DNA from: Flammeovirga aprica JL-4
GTDB lineage: Bacteria > Bacteroidota > Bacteroidia > Cytophagales > Flammeovirgaceae
Direction: 5' to 3'
Assembly (NCBI RefSeq): GCF_012844305.1
Contig: NZ_JABANE010000051.1
Coordinates: 1 to 64,000, forward strand
DNA: 64,000 bases
Shown piece by piece: positions 7,455 through 18,100 of the stretch. The first letter of the stretch is position 1; every line of letters begins with the position of its first letter. The position numbers and the translations under genes are program-made. The notes beneath the pieces are model-generated. The model was not told the origin of the DNA. It saw nothing but the letters and a program-made list of their open reading frames with translations, and did not search any database.

Positions 7455-8717
7455 TTATTCTTCGTCTAAACCTTCTCCATTATCCAATGCTTCTGCCCAA
7501 TTTTCACCGTGTTTTAACCACAGCTGATTGTAAGCAAATGAATGATGGTTAGGGTAGATCTTGTAGAATTTATCAGAAACTAATTCGAAGATTTTTCGCT
7601 TTAACTCCTCTACTCCTTCACTCTTCAAGGCTGAAACAAATACTGAATTGTTTTCTTTGGCTAAATAACTCTCTTTCCACTCCTCAATCGTCGCTGGTGG
7701 ATGATCTTCAAATGGCGGATATTCTTTGTCCTCAAAGCTGTCTACTTTATTAAACACTAATAATGTAGGCTTATCTGTCGCTTTGATATCTTTCAAAGTA
7801 TTATTAACCACAGTCACGTGCTCTTCAAAAGATTCATGAGAAACATCCACAACATGAATCAAAACATCTGCTTCTACGATCTCATCCAAAGTGGATTTAA
7901 AACTTTCGATAAGGGTAGTAGGAAGTTTACGTATAAAACCTACGGTATCCGTCATTAAGAAAGGAACGTTGTTCATGGTAATTTTTCTTACCGTTGAATC
8001 TACCGTGGCGAAGAGCTTATTTTCCGCAAAGACATCCGCTTTACTCAACAATCGCATGATGGTTGATTTACCCACGTTGGTATATCCTACCAATGCCACA
8101 CGCACTTCCTTGTCTCTTCCTTTACGACGGAGATCTGACTGTACCGCAATTTTCTTCAGTTTCTTACGTAACAAACTGATTTTATCACGGATGATACGCT
8201 TATCCGTTTCCAATTCTGTTTCACCAGGACCTTTCATACCTACACCACCACGTTGTCTAGAGTGGTGAGTCCAAAGATTGGTCAATCTTGGCAACATGTA
8301 TTGGTATTGTGCCAACTCTACTTGTGTTTTGGCTTGAGAAGATTTTGCTCTCATGGCAAAGATCTGAAGGATCAATAATGAACGGTCAATGATCATTACG
8401 TCTTCCACTTCTCTATCCAAGTTTCTAGAGTGGGCAGATGATAAGTCGTCATCAAAAATGATGGTATCAATTCCCTCTGCTTTCACATAGGTCATGATCT
8501 CCTCCAACTTACCTTTACCTACAAAATATTTCTTGTCAGGATGTTCTAAACGCTGGATAAACATTTTTCTAGTTTCAATCCCTAAGGTTGAAGCCAAAAA
8601 TGCCAATTCGTCTAAGTATTCCTGTGCTTTTTCTACTTTTTGATCTTTTAAGGCTAAACCTACCAAAACGGCTTGTGGTGCCTTATTATCTCGTATATGA
8701 TGAAATTCTTTTTTCAA
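7455..8717 (-). CDS. hflX: Ribosome-associated GTPase HflX
   Basis: HflX binds the 50S subunit and splits or rescues stalled ribosomes, especially after heat stress. The 420-residue protein has the N-terminal HflX domain (VGLALKDQKVEKAQEYLDEL, RLEHPDKKYFVGKGKLEEI), the helical linker GVGMKGPGETELETDKR, and a GTPase domain with G1 GYTNVGKST (around residue 210), G3 DTVGFI, G4 NKVD and G5 SALK. All nucleotide-binding motifs look intact and length is normal for the family. It is likely transcribed from its own promoter in the gap behind the methyltransferase gene and ends at a strong terminator. Confidence 0.95.
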   Translation of the reverse strand: MKKEFHHIRDNKAPQAVLVGLALKDQKVEKAQEYLDELAFLASTLGIETRKMFIQRLEHPDKKYFVGKGKLEEIMTYVKAEGIDTIIFDDDLSSAHSRNLDREVEDVMIIDRSLLILQIFAMRAKSSQAKTQVELAQYQYMLPRLTNLWTHHSRQRGGVGMKGPGETELETDKRIIRDKISLLRKKLKKIAVQSDLRRKGRDKEVRVALVGYTNVGKSTIMRLLSKADVFAENKLFATVDSTVRKITMNNVPFLMTDTVGFIRKLPTTLIESFKSTLDEIVEADVLIHVVDVSHESFEEHVTVVNNTLKDIKATDKPTLLVFNKVDSFEDKEYPPFEDHPPATIEEWKESYLAKENNSVFVSALKSEGVEELKRKIFELVSDKFYKIYPNHHSFAYNQLWLKHGENWAEALDNGEGLDEE

Positions 8718-8802
8718 GTAATTTTATTTTTATGACCCACTGAAAGGTCAGCTTTATAACTTTATTCAACCCTAGAATATGGGATTTCAAGTTTTGTTTG
8801 AA

Positions 8803-8829
8803 CAAATTTAATACTTTTATCCGTATCAA
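8803..8829 (-). promoter_or_regulatory. Candidate promoter for hflX
   Basis: On the minus strand TTG (8829-8827), a 16-base spacer and TAAATTTG (8810-8803) approximate the Bacteroidota promoter. The spacer is shorter than the 19 seen at actA and tRNA-Cys. Confidence 0.45.
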
Positions 8830-8845
8830 CCTAAGTTCAACCCGT

Positions 8846-10018
8846 TTACATTCCCAAAAGTGTTTCTAGGTGATGTGTAGTGATACCGTGAATCTTTTTG
8901 ATTTCATTGATCTGCTCTATCACTTCTGGATTTGGCGTATCTCTGATTTCATCTTGCACTCCCACTACTAAAACATTTTTTGCAGTATGTTCTGTGGCAA
9001 TAAATTCAAACACCTTCGTCTTGTAACCAAACGCTTCCATGATCAACGCACGGATACCATCTGTCAACAATTCCGCTTGTCTTTCCTTCAGAATACCAAA
9101 CTGCGTGATTTTACCTAAACTGTCTTGTGGTTCTAATTGCTTACGCACTTGCTTATGACAACACGGAGCACAAACAATCACTTTCGACTGTGCTTTGATA
9201 CCTCTATAAATAGCATCATCTGTAGCTGTATCACAGGCATGAAGTGCAATCAATAAATCAATTGATGGAAGGTCTACTTCTTTGATGGTACCTTCTTTGA
9301 AAGTCAGGTGCTCAAAATTCGATTTCTCTGCAATTCCATTACACTTTTTCACCAATTCAGGACGCATCTCCACACCAATTACTTCTGGAGATTGCTTCAC
9401 GACATTCTTCAAGTAATCATATAATGCGAACGTCAGGTAACCTTTCCCTGCCCCCATATCTACAACATTATAGTTACTAGAAAGGTCCACATTTTTCAAA
9501 ATACCTTCAATAATCTCAACATATTTGTTCAGCTGACGGTATTTGTCCTGCATGCTGTTTTTCACCTTAAACTCCTTGGTCGTTACACCCAGTTCTTGAA
9601 GGTATACATTGTCTTTTGCATCAATCAATCTTCTTTTTTGCTTGTCGTGCTGTAGCTTAGGCTTCGACTTCATAGAAGCGGCTTTCACTCTCAACTTGGC
9701 AGATTGCTTGGGAGAAATCAATAAATGGAAATCGTTTTCTGTAGTATATAAATCAGCATTGAAGAAATCTTCTTCCAAATACTTCATTACTGTTTCTACG
9801 ATCTCTTCAAAAGAAATATTTTTCGTAATATCATTTGTAGGGTATCTGTAGATACATGAAAGATGTAATCCTTTTTTCAGCTGTGCTAACTTTCCATTAA
9901 TAGACTTCAGGCCTGCTTCTTTGTTTCTCTTATTTGACAATGTAATTTTTACAAGGGTATCATTTTTCAAACTATCCCTTAAATGCTGTTCAAATTTATC
10001 TACATTGATAAGACTCAT
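8846..10018 (-). CDS. SAM-dependent methyltransferase (Methyltransf_32-like)
   Basis: The 390-residue protein has an N-terminal domain of about 165 residues of unknown function, followed by a Rossmann methyltransferase core. Motif I is VVDMGAGKGYLTFALY (around residue 187), the acidic post-I strand is VIGVEMRPEL, and IDLLIALHACDTATDDAI is followed by CAPCCHKQVRKQL. The ALHACD and PCCHK blocks are characteristic of the Methyltransf_32 group. The substrate is unknown; RNA modification is possible but not shown. A -7-like element TACTTTTG (10053-10046, minus) lies 28 bases upstream. Confidence 0.8.
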   Translation of the reverse strand: MSLINVDKFEQHLRDSLKNDTLVKITLSNKRNKEAGLKSINGKLAQLKKGLHLSCIYRYPTNDITKNISFEEIVETVMKYLEEDFFNADLYTTENDFHLLISPKQSAKLRVKAASMKSKPKLQHDKQKRRLIDAKDNVYLQELGVTTKEFKVKNSMQDKYRQLNKYVEIIEGILKNVDLSSNYNVVDMGAGKGYLTFALYDYLKNVVKQSPEVIGVEMRPELVKKCNGIAEKSNFEHLTFKEGTIKEVDLPSIDLLIALHACDTATDDAIYRGIKAQSKVIVCAPCCHKQVRKQLEPQDSLGKITQFGILKERQAELLTDGIRALIMEAFGYKTKVFEFIATEHTAKNVLVVGVQDEIRDTPNPEVIEQINEIKKIHGITTHHLETLLGM

Positions 10019-10045
10019 ATTCCTTCTTTTTAAAATTCAACCCAC

Positions 10046-10053
10046 AAAAGTAA
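10046..10053 (-). promoter_or_regulatory. Candidate -7 element TACTTTTG
   Basis: It matches TAnnTTTG on the minus strand, 28 bases before the methyltransferase start. No clear -33 box is seen. Confidence 0.4.
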
Positions 10054-10111
10054 TGAATTCTAATTCTAAAGTCTTGTGAATTTGAACAATAGCTCTTAAT
10101 AACTGAATTAA

Positions 10112-13100
10112 CTACTTCTTAATAAGTTTAAAATCATGAATTTTCCCTTTATCAACCACTGATAAAAAGTATATTCCAGCAGGTAATGGATTATGACTGT
10201 TGGATAAATGAAGTCCTTCAACAGTGCCATATGCAATTAAGCATCCCTTTGAATTATGCAATAGATATTGTCCTTTGACAGGATAAGAAAATTCAATCTG
10301 TTCTAATGAATAATGCGGATGATTGAATTTTAAATAGAGTTTTTTCTCAGTATCAGAAATAGAAGTTATTACTTTTTTATACTCAAAATATAGCGTTTTG
10401 GACCAATTGGTTTCAACAGTATTTAAACTATCTATACCGCGTACTTTTATAAACACTGAAGAGTCTAATACCATTGAATAAGTATTTGATGGATGAATAG
10501 TTGTTATTGCATCCTTGAATAAAGAATCTGCTGAAGATAAAATTTCAAATTGTTGAGATGCTTGAGTTGAAAAAAGTGATAGGGTGTAAGCATTACTTTC
10601 ACTGCTTGTAATTTTCACTTCACACTCCCCCATTTCTTTTTCTAATTCCTGTGTTTTAAAGGAATACATCTGATCAGACTCTTGAGAAGGAAATGTAAAA
10701 TACATTGTACTTACTTTGATGGTATACCAAGTATCCGCCGTAAGATTTTCTAATTTATACTCAGAGGCAGATGTGAAATAAGTCTGTGTATTCCCTAATG
10801 AATCAACACAATCTATCTTATATTCTTTTGCTCCTTTTACCTCTTCCCAAACTACCGAAGCACTTGAATCTGTTACTGTTTTAATGACAGGCAAAGGTTG
10901 TACATATGCGAATTTTTCTAGGGAAAGAATGTTAGAATAAATGGTTACATACCTATTATCTTTTACTCCTCTTACTCGAATATACTCAGCGTCATAAGAG
11001 GTAAGATCAAAGTGGTTTTGTTCCAATACAATGGTATCTTTTTCAGAGATATAAAATGTTGAATCTTTTGAAGTTTCAATTTCTAAGGTATCTAATAGTA
11101 AGCTATCAGCATCAATGGCAATAGTATAAACTCCTTCAAAGTGAGAAGCTATTTTACAGGTTATTCCCTTCAGTTCTGGCACTTTTGGAACAAAGGCTTT
11201 TAAGAATAATGTATTAGAGAAATAGGTACTATATTCTCCGTCTTTTATACCTCTCACTCTTATATATTTTGAATTCGAAACACTTAAAGTGAATTGATTA
11301 TTTTTAAGATAAACGGTATCAATAGTAACAGCATTGAATAATGAATCGTCAGAGCGTTCTATTTCTAATGTATCTAATTGTAGCTCATCTACTAATATGG
11401 TATATACACTTTCAACACTGGATTGAATTTTACATGAAATTGGCATTATCTCCCTTAAAGTATAAATGGATTTTTGATGACCTAGGCTATCCAACTCTTC
11501 ATAGGAATAAATAGTGATCACTTCAAAAGAATATAATGTTGAATCATTCAATCCATCTATAACAAGCTCATTAGAGGTCGTGAAAGCTTTATTATTCAGC
11601 TCCATATTTTCACCCCACTTGACTAAGTACTTTTCTGCTTCTGCCACCTGATTCCATGATAAACTAATGGTATTATGAGTAACAGCTCCAAATTCGATTT
11701 CAGGATTAAAAAACGTTTCTCTTGGCTTATAAAGTGTGATGGACGTCCATTCTGAAAGTGCTCCAATAGAATTAAACTGAGACCTTATATTGAAGTGGTA
11801 AAACTGTCCTTCTTTAAGAGGACCAATATTACTTGTTGTGTCTGATAATTGCCCATCTGCGAGTAATACACTGTCAACATCATACAATTCATATTCATAT
11901 CCTGAAGCTCCAAAGACATCACTCCAAACTAACGAAAGTTCATTATTCTCTATAAATGAAAATGAATGGACTGTGGGAGGTAATAGTCGTTGTTCTCCTT
12001 CAATAGTAAAGGTTTCTTCTTGATAAAAATATTCACTTTCTACCCTTAAATCATGAGTGGTTTCCCCTAGGAACTCCGGTAAATTGACCTTTAATTGCTC
12101 ATTTTGTATTGTAAAATCGATTTGATTTCCATCTATATAAACCTTCTCTACACTTGAAACATTGACTATATCCAATACCAAAACAGTATCGCCTTGATAA
12201 AGGCTATTGTAACCTCTTATAGAAAATGCATAAGGAATATAGAACTGAGATGTTTGCTGACCGTCACCATTATGAAGAAATACATTAACGCCCTTTATGG
12301 TATCTTCTTGAAGAAGTAAATGCTCTAAAGGAATATCAAAATAGGCATTAAAATCATTTGCTCTACTCAATTGATATTTGTGTACTTTATGATTTTTGGA
12401 TTGATCCTCGATACTATAAGTTCCCTTCCCCCCTACTATCTCATAATAAATAAACTGATCTGCATGTAAATCGAATAATGTATTGTATTCATTCGAAACC
12501 ATCAATCTCACATCATTTGAGAGTACTTCTTCCATAGTATCAGCTAGGGAAGTGATATATACTTGTTGGTCTATTATCAAAGAAGTGGGTGATGTTGAAA
12601 AATGTAATGCTTCTGATAATTCTGAGTTTTCAAATTGGGCTTGAATTGTATAATCTGACTCGGGTTTTAAATGATAAATTGGAAAGACAGATTGATTGAC
12701 TGTAAAAACACTATCCCCCATCACCACTGCTATTTCTTCTCCTTTTAATAGATCTGCTTTCACATAAACCAATGTATCATAAACAGAATGTAACTCTAAT
12801 TCTGGTGTATCTCTAAAGGTCTTCACCTTCGTAAAATTACTGAATAGCCCCTCTTTTATTTTTATTCTAAAACTATAATCTGAATTAGGTTCTAACCCTT
12901 TAAAAGTATATTTATTTTGATCTACATCCTCCTCTCGAATGAGTTGATTATCGCTCCAGGCTTCGAGCACAAAGTGATTTCCATAGGCAGTAGACCAAAC
13001 CAAACTTACACTCGTTTCAGTAATCTTATCCACTATTAATTGAGGTGGTTTGACATGAAGGTTAATCAAAGCCTTCCACCCTTCAGCATTCACACTTCTA

Positions 13101-15016
13101 TCAGCATCAAAAGAAAAAGTCAAAGCACCACTTTCATGATCCGAAAATAAAGGTTGTTGATTGTGATAACTTGAGGTGTATTTTTTTATTAAGTGTTCAC
13201 TATTCTGAATTGTATCGGCATAAACGGTTAAAGAATCATAGTTATTTTCTAATTGAATATCGATAAATTCCACTGATAATAAATAGTCATTATTGGGTGG
13301 AAATAAGGTCTGGACAATCTCTGTCTTTTCAGTATAATCTCCTTCTAACCCTCCCGGATCAGTGTAAACAAAACCATGAGACACCACAAGAGTATCTGCG
13401 GATATTTTAATGACATTGTCAAAAAGAGTAGAAGTCTCATAAGGCCGACTCCATTGCAGGCTATCCATAGAAATTGAAAAACCATACTTTTGCCCTGCCA
13501 CTAGGTCTTTTATTGATAGAATCCCTTCTGTTGTAGAAAAAGCTACTGTATCATCCACAGTTATGCATAACAAGTAAAAAGTTTCTCCCTCAAAACCTTC
13601 TTTTGACCATTCTAAATTCAGAAAATCAACTCCTCTTTCTTTAAAAGTAACAGCAGGCCACCCCTTTTCTGTTTGATAATATTGAGGAGGAGAAAAAGAA
13701 GATCCTTCTGACCTAAATCTTACTTTATAATTTGTATTGGATGATAAGTGAGGAATAACGATGGTTTCTTGCAATTGGAATGTTTCATTCAATACATTTT
13801 CATTATCATCCTCTATTAAGAAATGTAGAGTTTGACCTTTATACTTTATGGGTAAATGAAATTCTAATTCATGCTCTGATTTACTGACAAGTTGAAGTGT
13901 ATCTTGGTTTTTAGTTTGAAGTTCAGGGAATAGTATAAAGCCACTTTTATTGACTCTTCGATCAGAGGTCATCTGCAATTTCAAACCTGCTGAATCACTA
14001 AAAATTTGACGATCTGAAATCACTCCTGTCAATTCCTCTGTCAGATGATCTCCTTGCATAGTACCAACGTCATGTACTCTTAAAAAATCATAGTTGTTTT
14101 CTAAATCAAAATGAAAAATATTTAACGATAAAGCTTTTGATGAATCTTCTGACACAAAAAAATGAGATAGGTTTGAGGAAGATAGATAATCGCCATTCAT
14201 TCCTCCGTTATCGACTATAGTATGATAGTTTCCTACGGTATCTATTTGTTGATCTTCTAAGAGAATAATTTTATTCGTATCAATGGTTAAGAAAGAAATA
14301 GGAACTGAAGCTATTGTTTCTTCATATCCTCTTAATTGTATTGAATATTGGTTTCTTGGATTTAGATTATCAACATGAAAAACACTCTGGTTAGTGGTGT
14401 AATACTGTACTTCTCCATCATCATTTCTCAATTCAATTTCCACCCAATCTGAAGGTATTTGCTGTTCTGATTTATCGATTTGAAAAGAACAAGAAGTAGC
14501 CGTTGATAATAGATCATCAATCTTTAAAAATGATGGTCCGTTGATATAAATAGTATAATCTTCAATTTCTCCATAAGATAGGTTTGCACAAGGAGTAGGG
14601 AGTTTATTAAAAGCCATCATCACACGCATTCTTTTCATACCTGATGATGCTTGTGATAGAATGAAACTTCCAGAAACAGGCCCTTTAGATGGATTCACAG
14701 AAATAATTTCTTCTCCTTCATCATAGAAGTTTCCATTTTCATTAAAATCAATCCATACCTTCCAGCCCTCCGCATAGCTATCGGCTAAATACCCTGGGGT
14801 GAATTGAAATACCACTTCCTCTCCGTAGGATAAAGTGAGGTTTGACGATGTATCAGTAAAACTTTGATAACCGCCATTATTTCCAGAATGTGAGGTCCAA
14901 TTTCCAATGTCAATTTTCTCAATCCATTCATCCGAGGTATTTCCATTAGGTTTACAATAGTCTTGTGCAAATGAAAAGTAGTTTAAGAATAGCAAAACAA
15001 GGGTGATGTTTTTCAT
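10112..15016 (-). CDS. Giant secreted multidomain protein with GEVED, CUB-like, FN3-like and T9SS sorting domains
   Basis: The 1634-residue protein starts with a signal peptide (ending SFAQ). Next is a GEVED-type domain at about 75-158 (WIDFNENGNFYDEGEE ... YGEIEDYTIYI). Two CUB-like modules follow at about 252-370 and 540-655, each with LENNYD.L.V and D.DRSVN/DRRVN-G phrases. Several fibronectin III-like modules are interspersed. A module of about 90 residues occurs three times (starting near 1195, 1284 and 1464), each closing with a (Y/F)I(R/K)VRGI/V-D phrase. The C-terminus, ending LPAGIYFLSVVDKGKIHDFK LIKK, is a T9SS type A sorting domain that would direct export and surface anchoring. 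No enzyme motif was seen; an adhesin or matrix role is inferred. Confidence 0.85.
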   Translation of the reverse strand: MKNITLVLLFLNYFSFAQDYCKPNGNTSDEWIEKIDIGNWTSHSGNNGGYQSFTDTSSNLTLSYGEEVVFQFTPGYLADSYAEGWKVWIDFNENGNFYDEGEEIISVNPSKGPVSGSFILSQASSGMKRMRVMMAFNKLPTPCANLSYGEIEDYTIYINGPSFLKIDDLLSTATSCSFQIDKSEQQIPSDWVEIELRNDDGEVQYYTTNQSVFHVDNLNPRNQYSIQLRGYEETIASVPISFLTIDTNKIILLEDQQIDTVGNYHTIVDNGGMNGDYLSSSNLSHFFVSEDSSKALSLNIFHFDLENNYDFLRVHDVGTMQGDHLTEELTGVISDRQIFSDSAGLKLQMTSDRRVNKSGFILFPELQTKNQDTLQLVSKSEHELEFHLPIKYKGQTLHFLIEDDNENVLNETFQLQETIVIPHLSSNTNYKVRFRSEGSSFSPPQYYQTEKGWPAVTFKERGVDFLNLEWSKEGFEGETFYLLCITVDDTVAFSTTEGILSIKDLVAGQKYGFSISMDSLQWSRPYETSTLFDNVIKISADTLVVSHGFVYTDPGGLEGDYTEKTEIVQTLFPPNNDYLLSVEFIDIQLENNYDSLTVYADTIQNSEHLIKKYTSSYHNQQPLFSDHESGALTFSFDADRSVNAEGWKALINLHVKPPQLIVDKITETSVSLVWSTAYGNHFVLEAWSDNQLIREEDVDQNKYTFKGLEPNSDYSFRIKIKEGLFSNFTKVKTFRDTPELELHSVYDTLVYVKADLLKGEEIAVVMGDSVFTVNQSVFPIYHLKPESDYTIQAQFENSELSEALHFSTSPTSLIIDQQVYITSLADTMEEVLSNDVRLMVSNEYNTLFDLHADQFIYYEIVGGKGTYSIEDQSKNHKVHKYQLSRANDFNAYFDIPLEHLLLQEDTIKGVNVFLHNGDGQQTSQFYIPYAFSIRGYNSLYQGDTVLVLDIVNVSSVEKVYIDGNQIDFTIQNEQLKVNLPEFLGETTHDLRVESEYFYQEETFTIEGEQRLLPPTVHSFSFIENNELSLVWSDVFGASGYEYELYDVDSVLLADGQLSDTTSNIGPLKEGQFYHFNIRSQFNSIGALSEWTSITLYKPRETFFNPEIEFGAVTHNTISLSWNQVAEAEKYLVKWGENMELNNKAFTTSNELVIDGLNDSTLYSFEVITIYSYEELDSLGHQKSIYTLREIMPISCKIQSSVESVYTILVDELQLDTLEIERSDDSLFNAVTIDTVYLKNNQFTLSVSNSKYIRVRGIKDGEYSTYFSNTLFLKAFVPKVPELKGITCKIASHFEGVYTIAIDADSLLLDTLEIETSKDSTFYISEKDTIVLEQNHFDLTSYDAEYIRVRGVKDNRYVTIYSNILSLEKFAYVQPLPVIKTVTDSSASVVWEEVKGAKEYKIDCVDSLGNTQTYFTSASEYKLENLTADTWYTIKVSTMYFTFPSQESDQMYSFKTQELEKEMGECEVKITSSESNAYTLSLFSTQASQQFEILSSADSLFKDAITTIHPSNTYSMVLDSSVFIKVRGIDSLNTVETNWSKTLYFEYKKVITSISDTEKKLYLKFNHPHYSLEQIEFSYPVKGQYLLHNSKGCLIAYGTVEGLHLSNSHNPLPAGIYFLSVVDKGKIHDFKLIKK

Positions 15017-15032
15017 AGTTATAGTTAGTATG

Positions 15033-15044
15033 ATAAGTACTTAT
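15033..15044. promoter_or_regulatory. 12-bp perfect palindrome upstream of the 1634-residue gene
   Basis: ATAAGTACTTAT lies 17 bases before the start codon. A perfect dyad at this place could be an operator, but such AT-rich palindromes also arise by chance. Confidence 0.3.
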
Positions 15045-15132
15045 ATGGGTTTTAGTTATATATAAAATACTATGATTAAACTGAATAACATACCTGCTCT
15101 GCGAATGTTACTATTCTTTCTTTTGATAAAAT

Positions 15133-15163
15133 AAAAAAGGCCACACTTTTCAGCATGGCCTTT
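15133..15163 (-). terminator. Rho-independent terminator after the giant adhesin gene
   Basis: AAAGGCCA (15137-15144) pairs with TGGCCTTT (15156-15163). On the minus strand the stem runs into TTTTTTATTTT. It separates the two giant secreted-protein genes. Confidence 0.75.
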
Positions 15164-15184
15164 CAATCTATGAAACCTTTATTA

Positions 15185-18100
15185 TTATCTCACAATCAGC
15201 TTTTTCACGAAAGCATCTCTACCTGCAACAACCTTCACTAGATAAACACCAGAACTTAATGTACTTGTGTTTAACTCGATCACATCATAGTTAGAAATAG
15301 TCTCACGTTCAAAACTATCAATCGTTCTACCATTGTGGTCATAGATAAATACTGAAATTGCTTTTGTATCAATATCGATCAACGAAAGAGTAGTATTCTG
15401 TCCATTTGTAGGGTTAGGACTTAATAAGATATCACTTGTACTTCTATCTGAATCTACTAATACGCTAATTGGTCCGAAATACTCGTATTTACCGTCAAAA
15501 TCAATTTGTTTTAATCTGTAATACATTCTTCCAGCAAAAAGGTCAGTATCAGCATAAGTGTAAGATACATTGACATTACTATTACCTACACCTTCTACAA
15601 ACCCTGCCTGTTCCCAATTTCGATTATCTCTTGATTTCTCAATAACAAAACCTTCATTGTTGATTTCTGAAGCAGTAGCCCATTGTAACTCTACTTCATC
15701 GTCTTTTACTTCAGCATCAAAATAGATCAATTCTACTGGTAGCTCTTCCACTGTAAATCCTACAGAAATCATTGCTTCCACAGTAATATCAGAAGCCATT
15801 GTTCTTGCATTACTAGTATTCACTCTAGAGCCTGATCCTCCTTTTTTGTCTTTACTATGTCCAGTTTTAGTATCAAAAATGATCGGGTCACCAGATGTTG
15901 ATGAGAAGTAATGCTCATCATCCAATAACGCTTCACTGAACTTACTACCACCTACAATGGCTTTTGAAGAATCATTTCCTATATAAGTCCATGTTTCTGA
16001 CCCTACCGCTGACTCTGCATCTGAGTACAGTAAGAATCTATTTACATCTTGGTTTTCAGTAGAAATATAATTCAACTCTGTAGATACTGTAGCTGGTCCT
16101 CCTGCTGGTACTAATGGAACTAAGTGCCATTGACCTTCCTCTACAGTCGTAATATCCTCAGGATACCTACCTACTGATCCTTCTAGATCAATCATATCAT
16201 GTGTATATTCTACTGACCAAATGATCACATCCTCACTTCTCGCTACTCTAGCATTACTTGCGGTTCTTGTATTAGAAGAATTTTGTTGTGCTGCACTACT
16301 TTTCGGCAATGCTCCTTTCGCAGTCAGACTACCGATACCAATTGGTCTAAAACCTCCTTGTAATGAACCTATCGGGAAAATCATACCTCCTGCTACTTTA
16401 CCATCAATAGACTTCACCTGATAGTGTGATCTACCTAATACATAACTATTACCAGAGCCATTAGACTGTAAATTGTTATTAAAGTCATCATAGAACAAGA
16501 ATCCTTCATCAGTAGAGTTTACAGTACCACTGATCAACTGTAAGGCATCTCCAACATGAATTGTATCTGTTAATACAACTGATGGTGTACCCAATACATT
16601 AAAGTTATGTGTATTATTTACTTTCAAGATTGGAAGATACTCACCTGGGTAAGCACCAAACTTAGCATAAACCGTTTGTGGAGCTGTACCATTTAACTCA
16701 AGAGTAAAGTCTCTCAAATCATAATTCAATCCTTTAGATGGCTTTCCATCAACCTCTCTATCTACTTTTTCAATTGTAAGATCTCCTCCTAATTGAATCG
16801 ATGAATTTAATGCAGTTAACTTCGCTTCCTTTCTTACTGTCAAATCTCCATCAATAGTGATATTGGCACCGGAAGGAAGTTCTAATTCTCCTACATTTGC
16901 TACCTCAACACCTCCACCAGAGGTTGTTTTCAAGTCTGACTCTAACTGGAATTTCACACCTTCTCCTACTTTCAAACCATCCTTACCTAAAACTAATAAT
17001 TCATCACTGAATCTATAAGAAATGATTGGATCTCCATCAGTATAAGCAGAGTTCATTAACTCTAAACCTTTCACATTTGCATACTCTCCAGTTTTAAAGT
17101 CATCTGGTAATGGATAAGGAATACCACCTGCATTTGGAGAAGAAAAGTCCATGACTAAAGTACCTGCATCCACAGTATAAAATTCTCTCCAGTTATCAGG
17201 AATAGCCATGTTTGATCTACGAACAAATCGACCAGAACCTTTTACTTTATTGAACTTTGTACCAGGAATAGCAACGTTAAAGATTAATTCACCTCTCAAG
17301 TCTAGAACATCTTGCTCAAGAGGATTATTTAGAATTACTTTTGCTCCTTCATCAATCAATATATTGGTAAACTCTGGAGCATTCACTAGCGTGGAAGTCC
17401 ACACCGTATCTTCACCAGCAAGCTTAATTTCAAAAATGGTATATTCCCCAATTTTATTTGAACTAGCATCCAATAAATCATATGATTTCTCTGTACCATC
17501 TGCTTTTACCCAAATAGCATCACTCCAATTTTGTTCTGTAGAGAAATCTACTGAAGAGGCTGTTTTATATGGAATTGTATATTTCTTGAAATCATTAGGA
17601 TCTCCAATCATATACACTCCTGCCACATAACCATTATTGAAAACATGTAATGCATCCTTTGTAAAAGAGGTCTTGAAAATATGATCGCCTTTATCAATAT
17701 TAGATCCGTCAGATAATATTTTCCATATACCTGTTTTGTCATAGTTGACAGCTTCAACATAAGATGCTTCTGCTGTACCATCAGCATCATTGACGATATC
17801 TAACTCATTATAATAAAGCTCAAAATCTATATTCAAGTCATCATTAATTTGAATCTCATCACCATTCTGATCATAAGAAGTCAAGAACCAAGTATAATCC
17901 AAAATACGGGCGTCAGCTTCTGTTTTACCATCTGCTATTGCTGGCGAGAACATTTTATCCAAAATGTTTACGTTCACACCATATACACTTGCTCCTGTTG
18001 TATACTCTGCTACTGCAGGAGTAAATTTATAAACAGCTGTTTCTGTATCTTCAACTCCTAATGGATAAATAAATGATTTACTTGTTGCTGTATTCGCAGG

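Noticed and set aside
7891-8268. 125-residue plus-strand frame
   Set aside because: It lies wholly opposite hflX, which has full family motifs.
17208-18061. Several plus-strand frames inside the giant adhesin
   Set aside because: They are antisense shadows of a beta-repeat gene and show no signal or domain.
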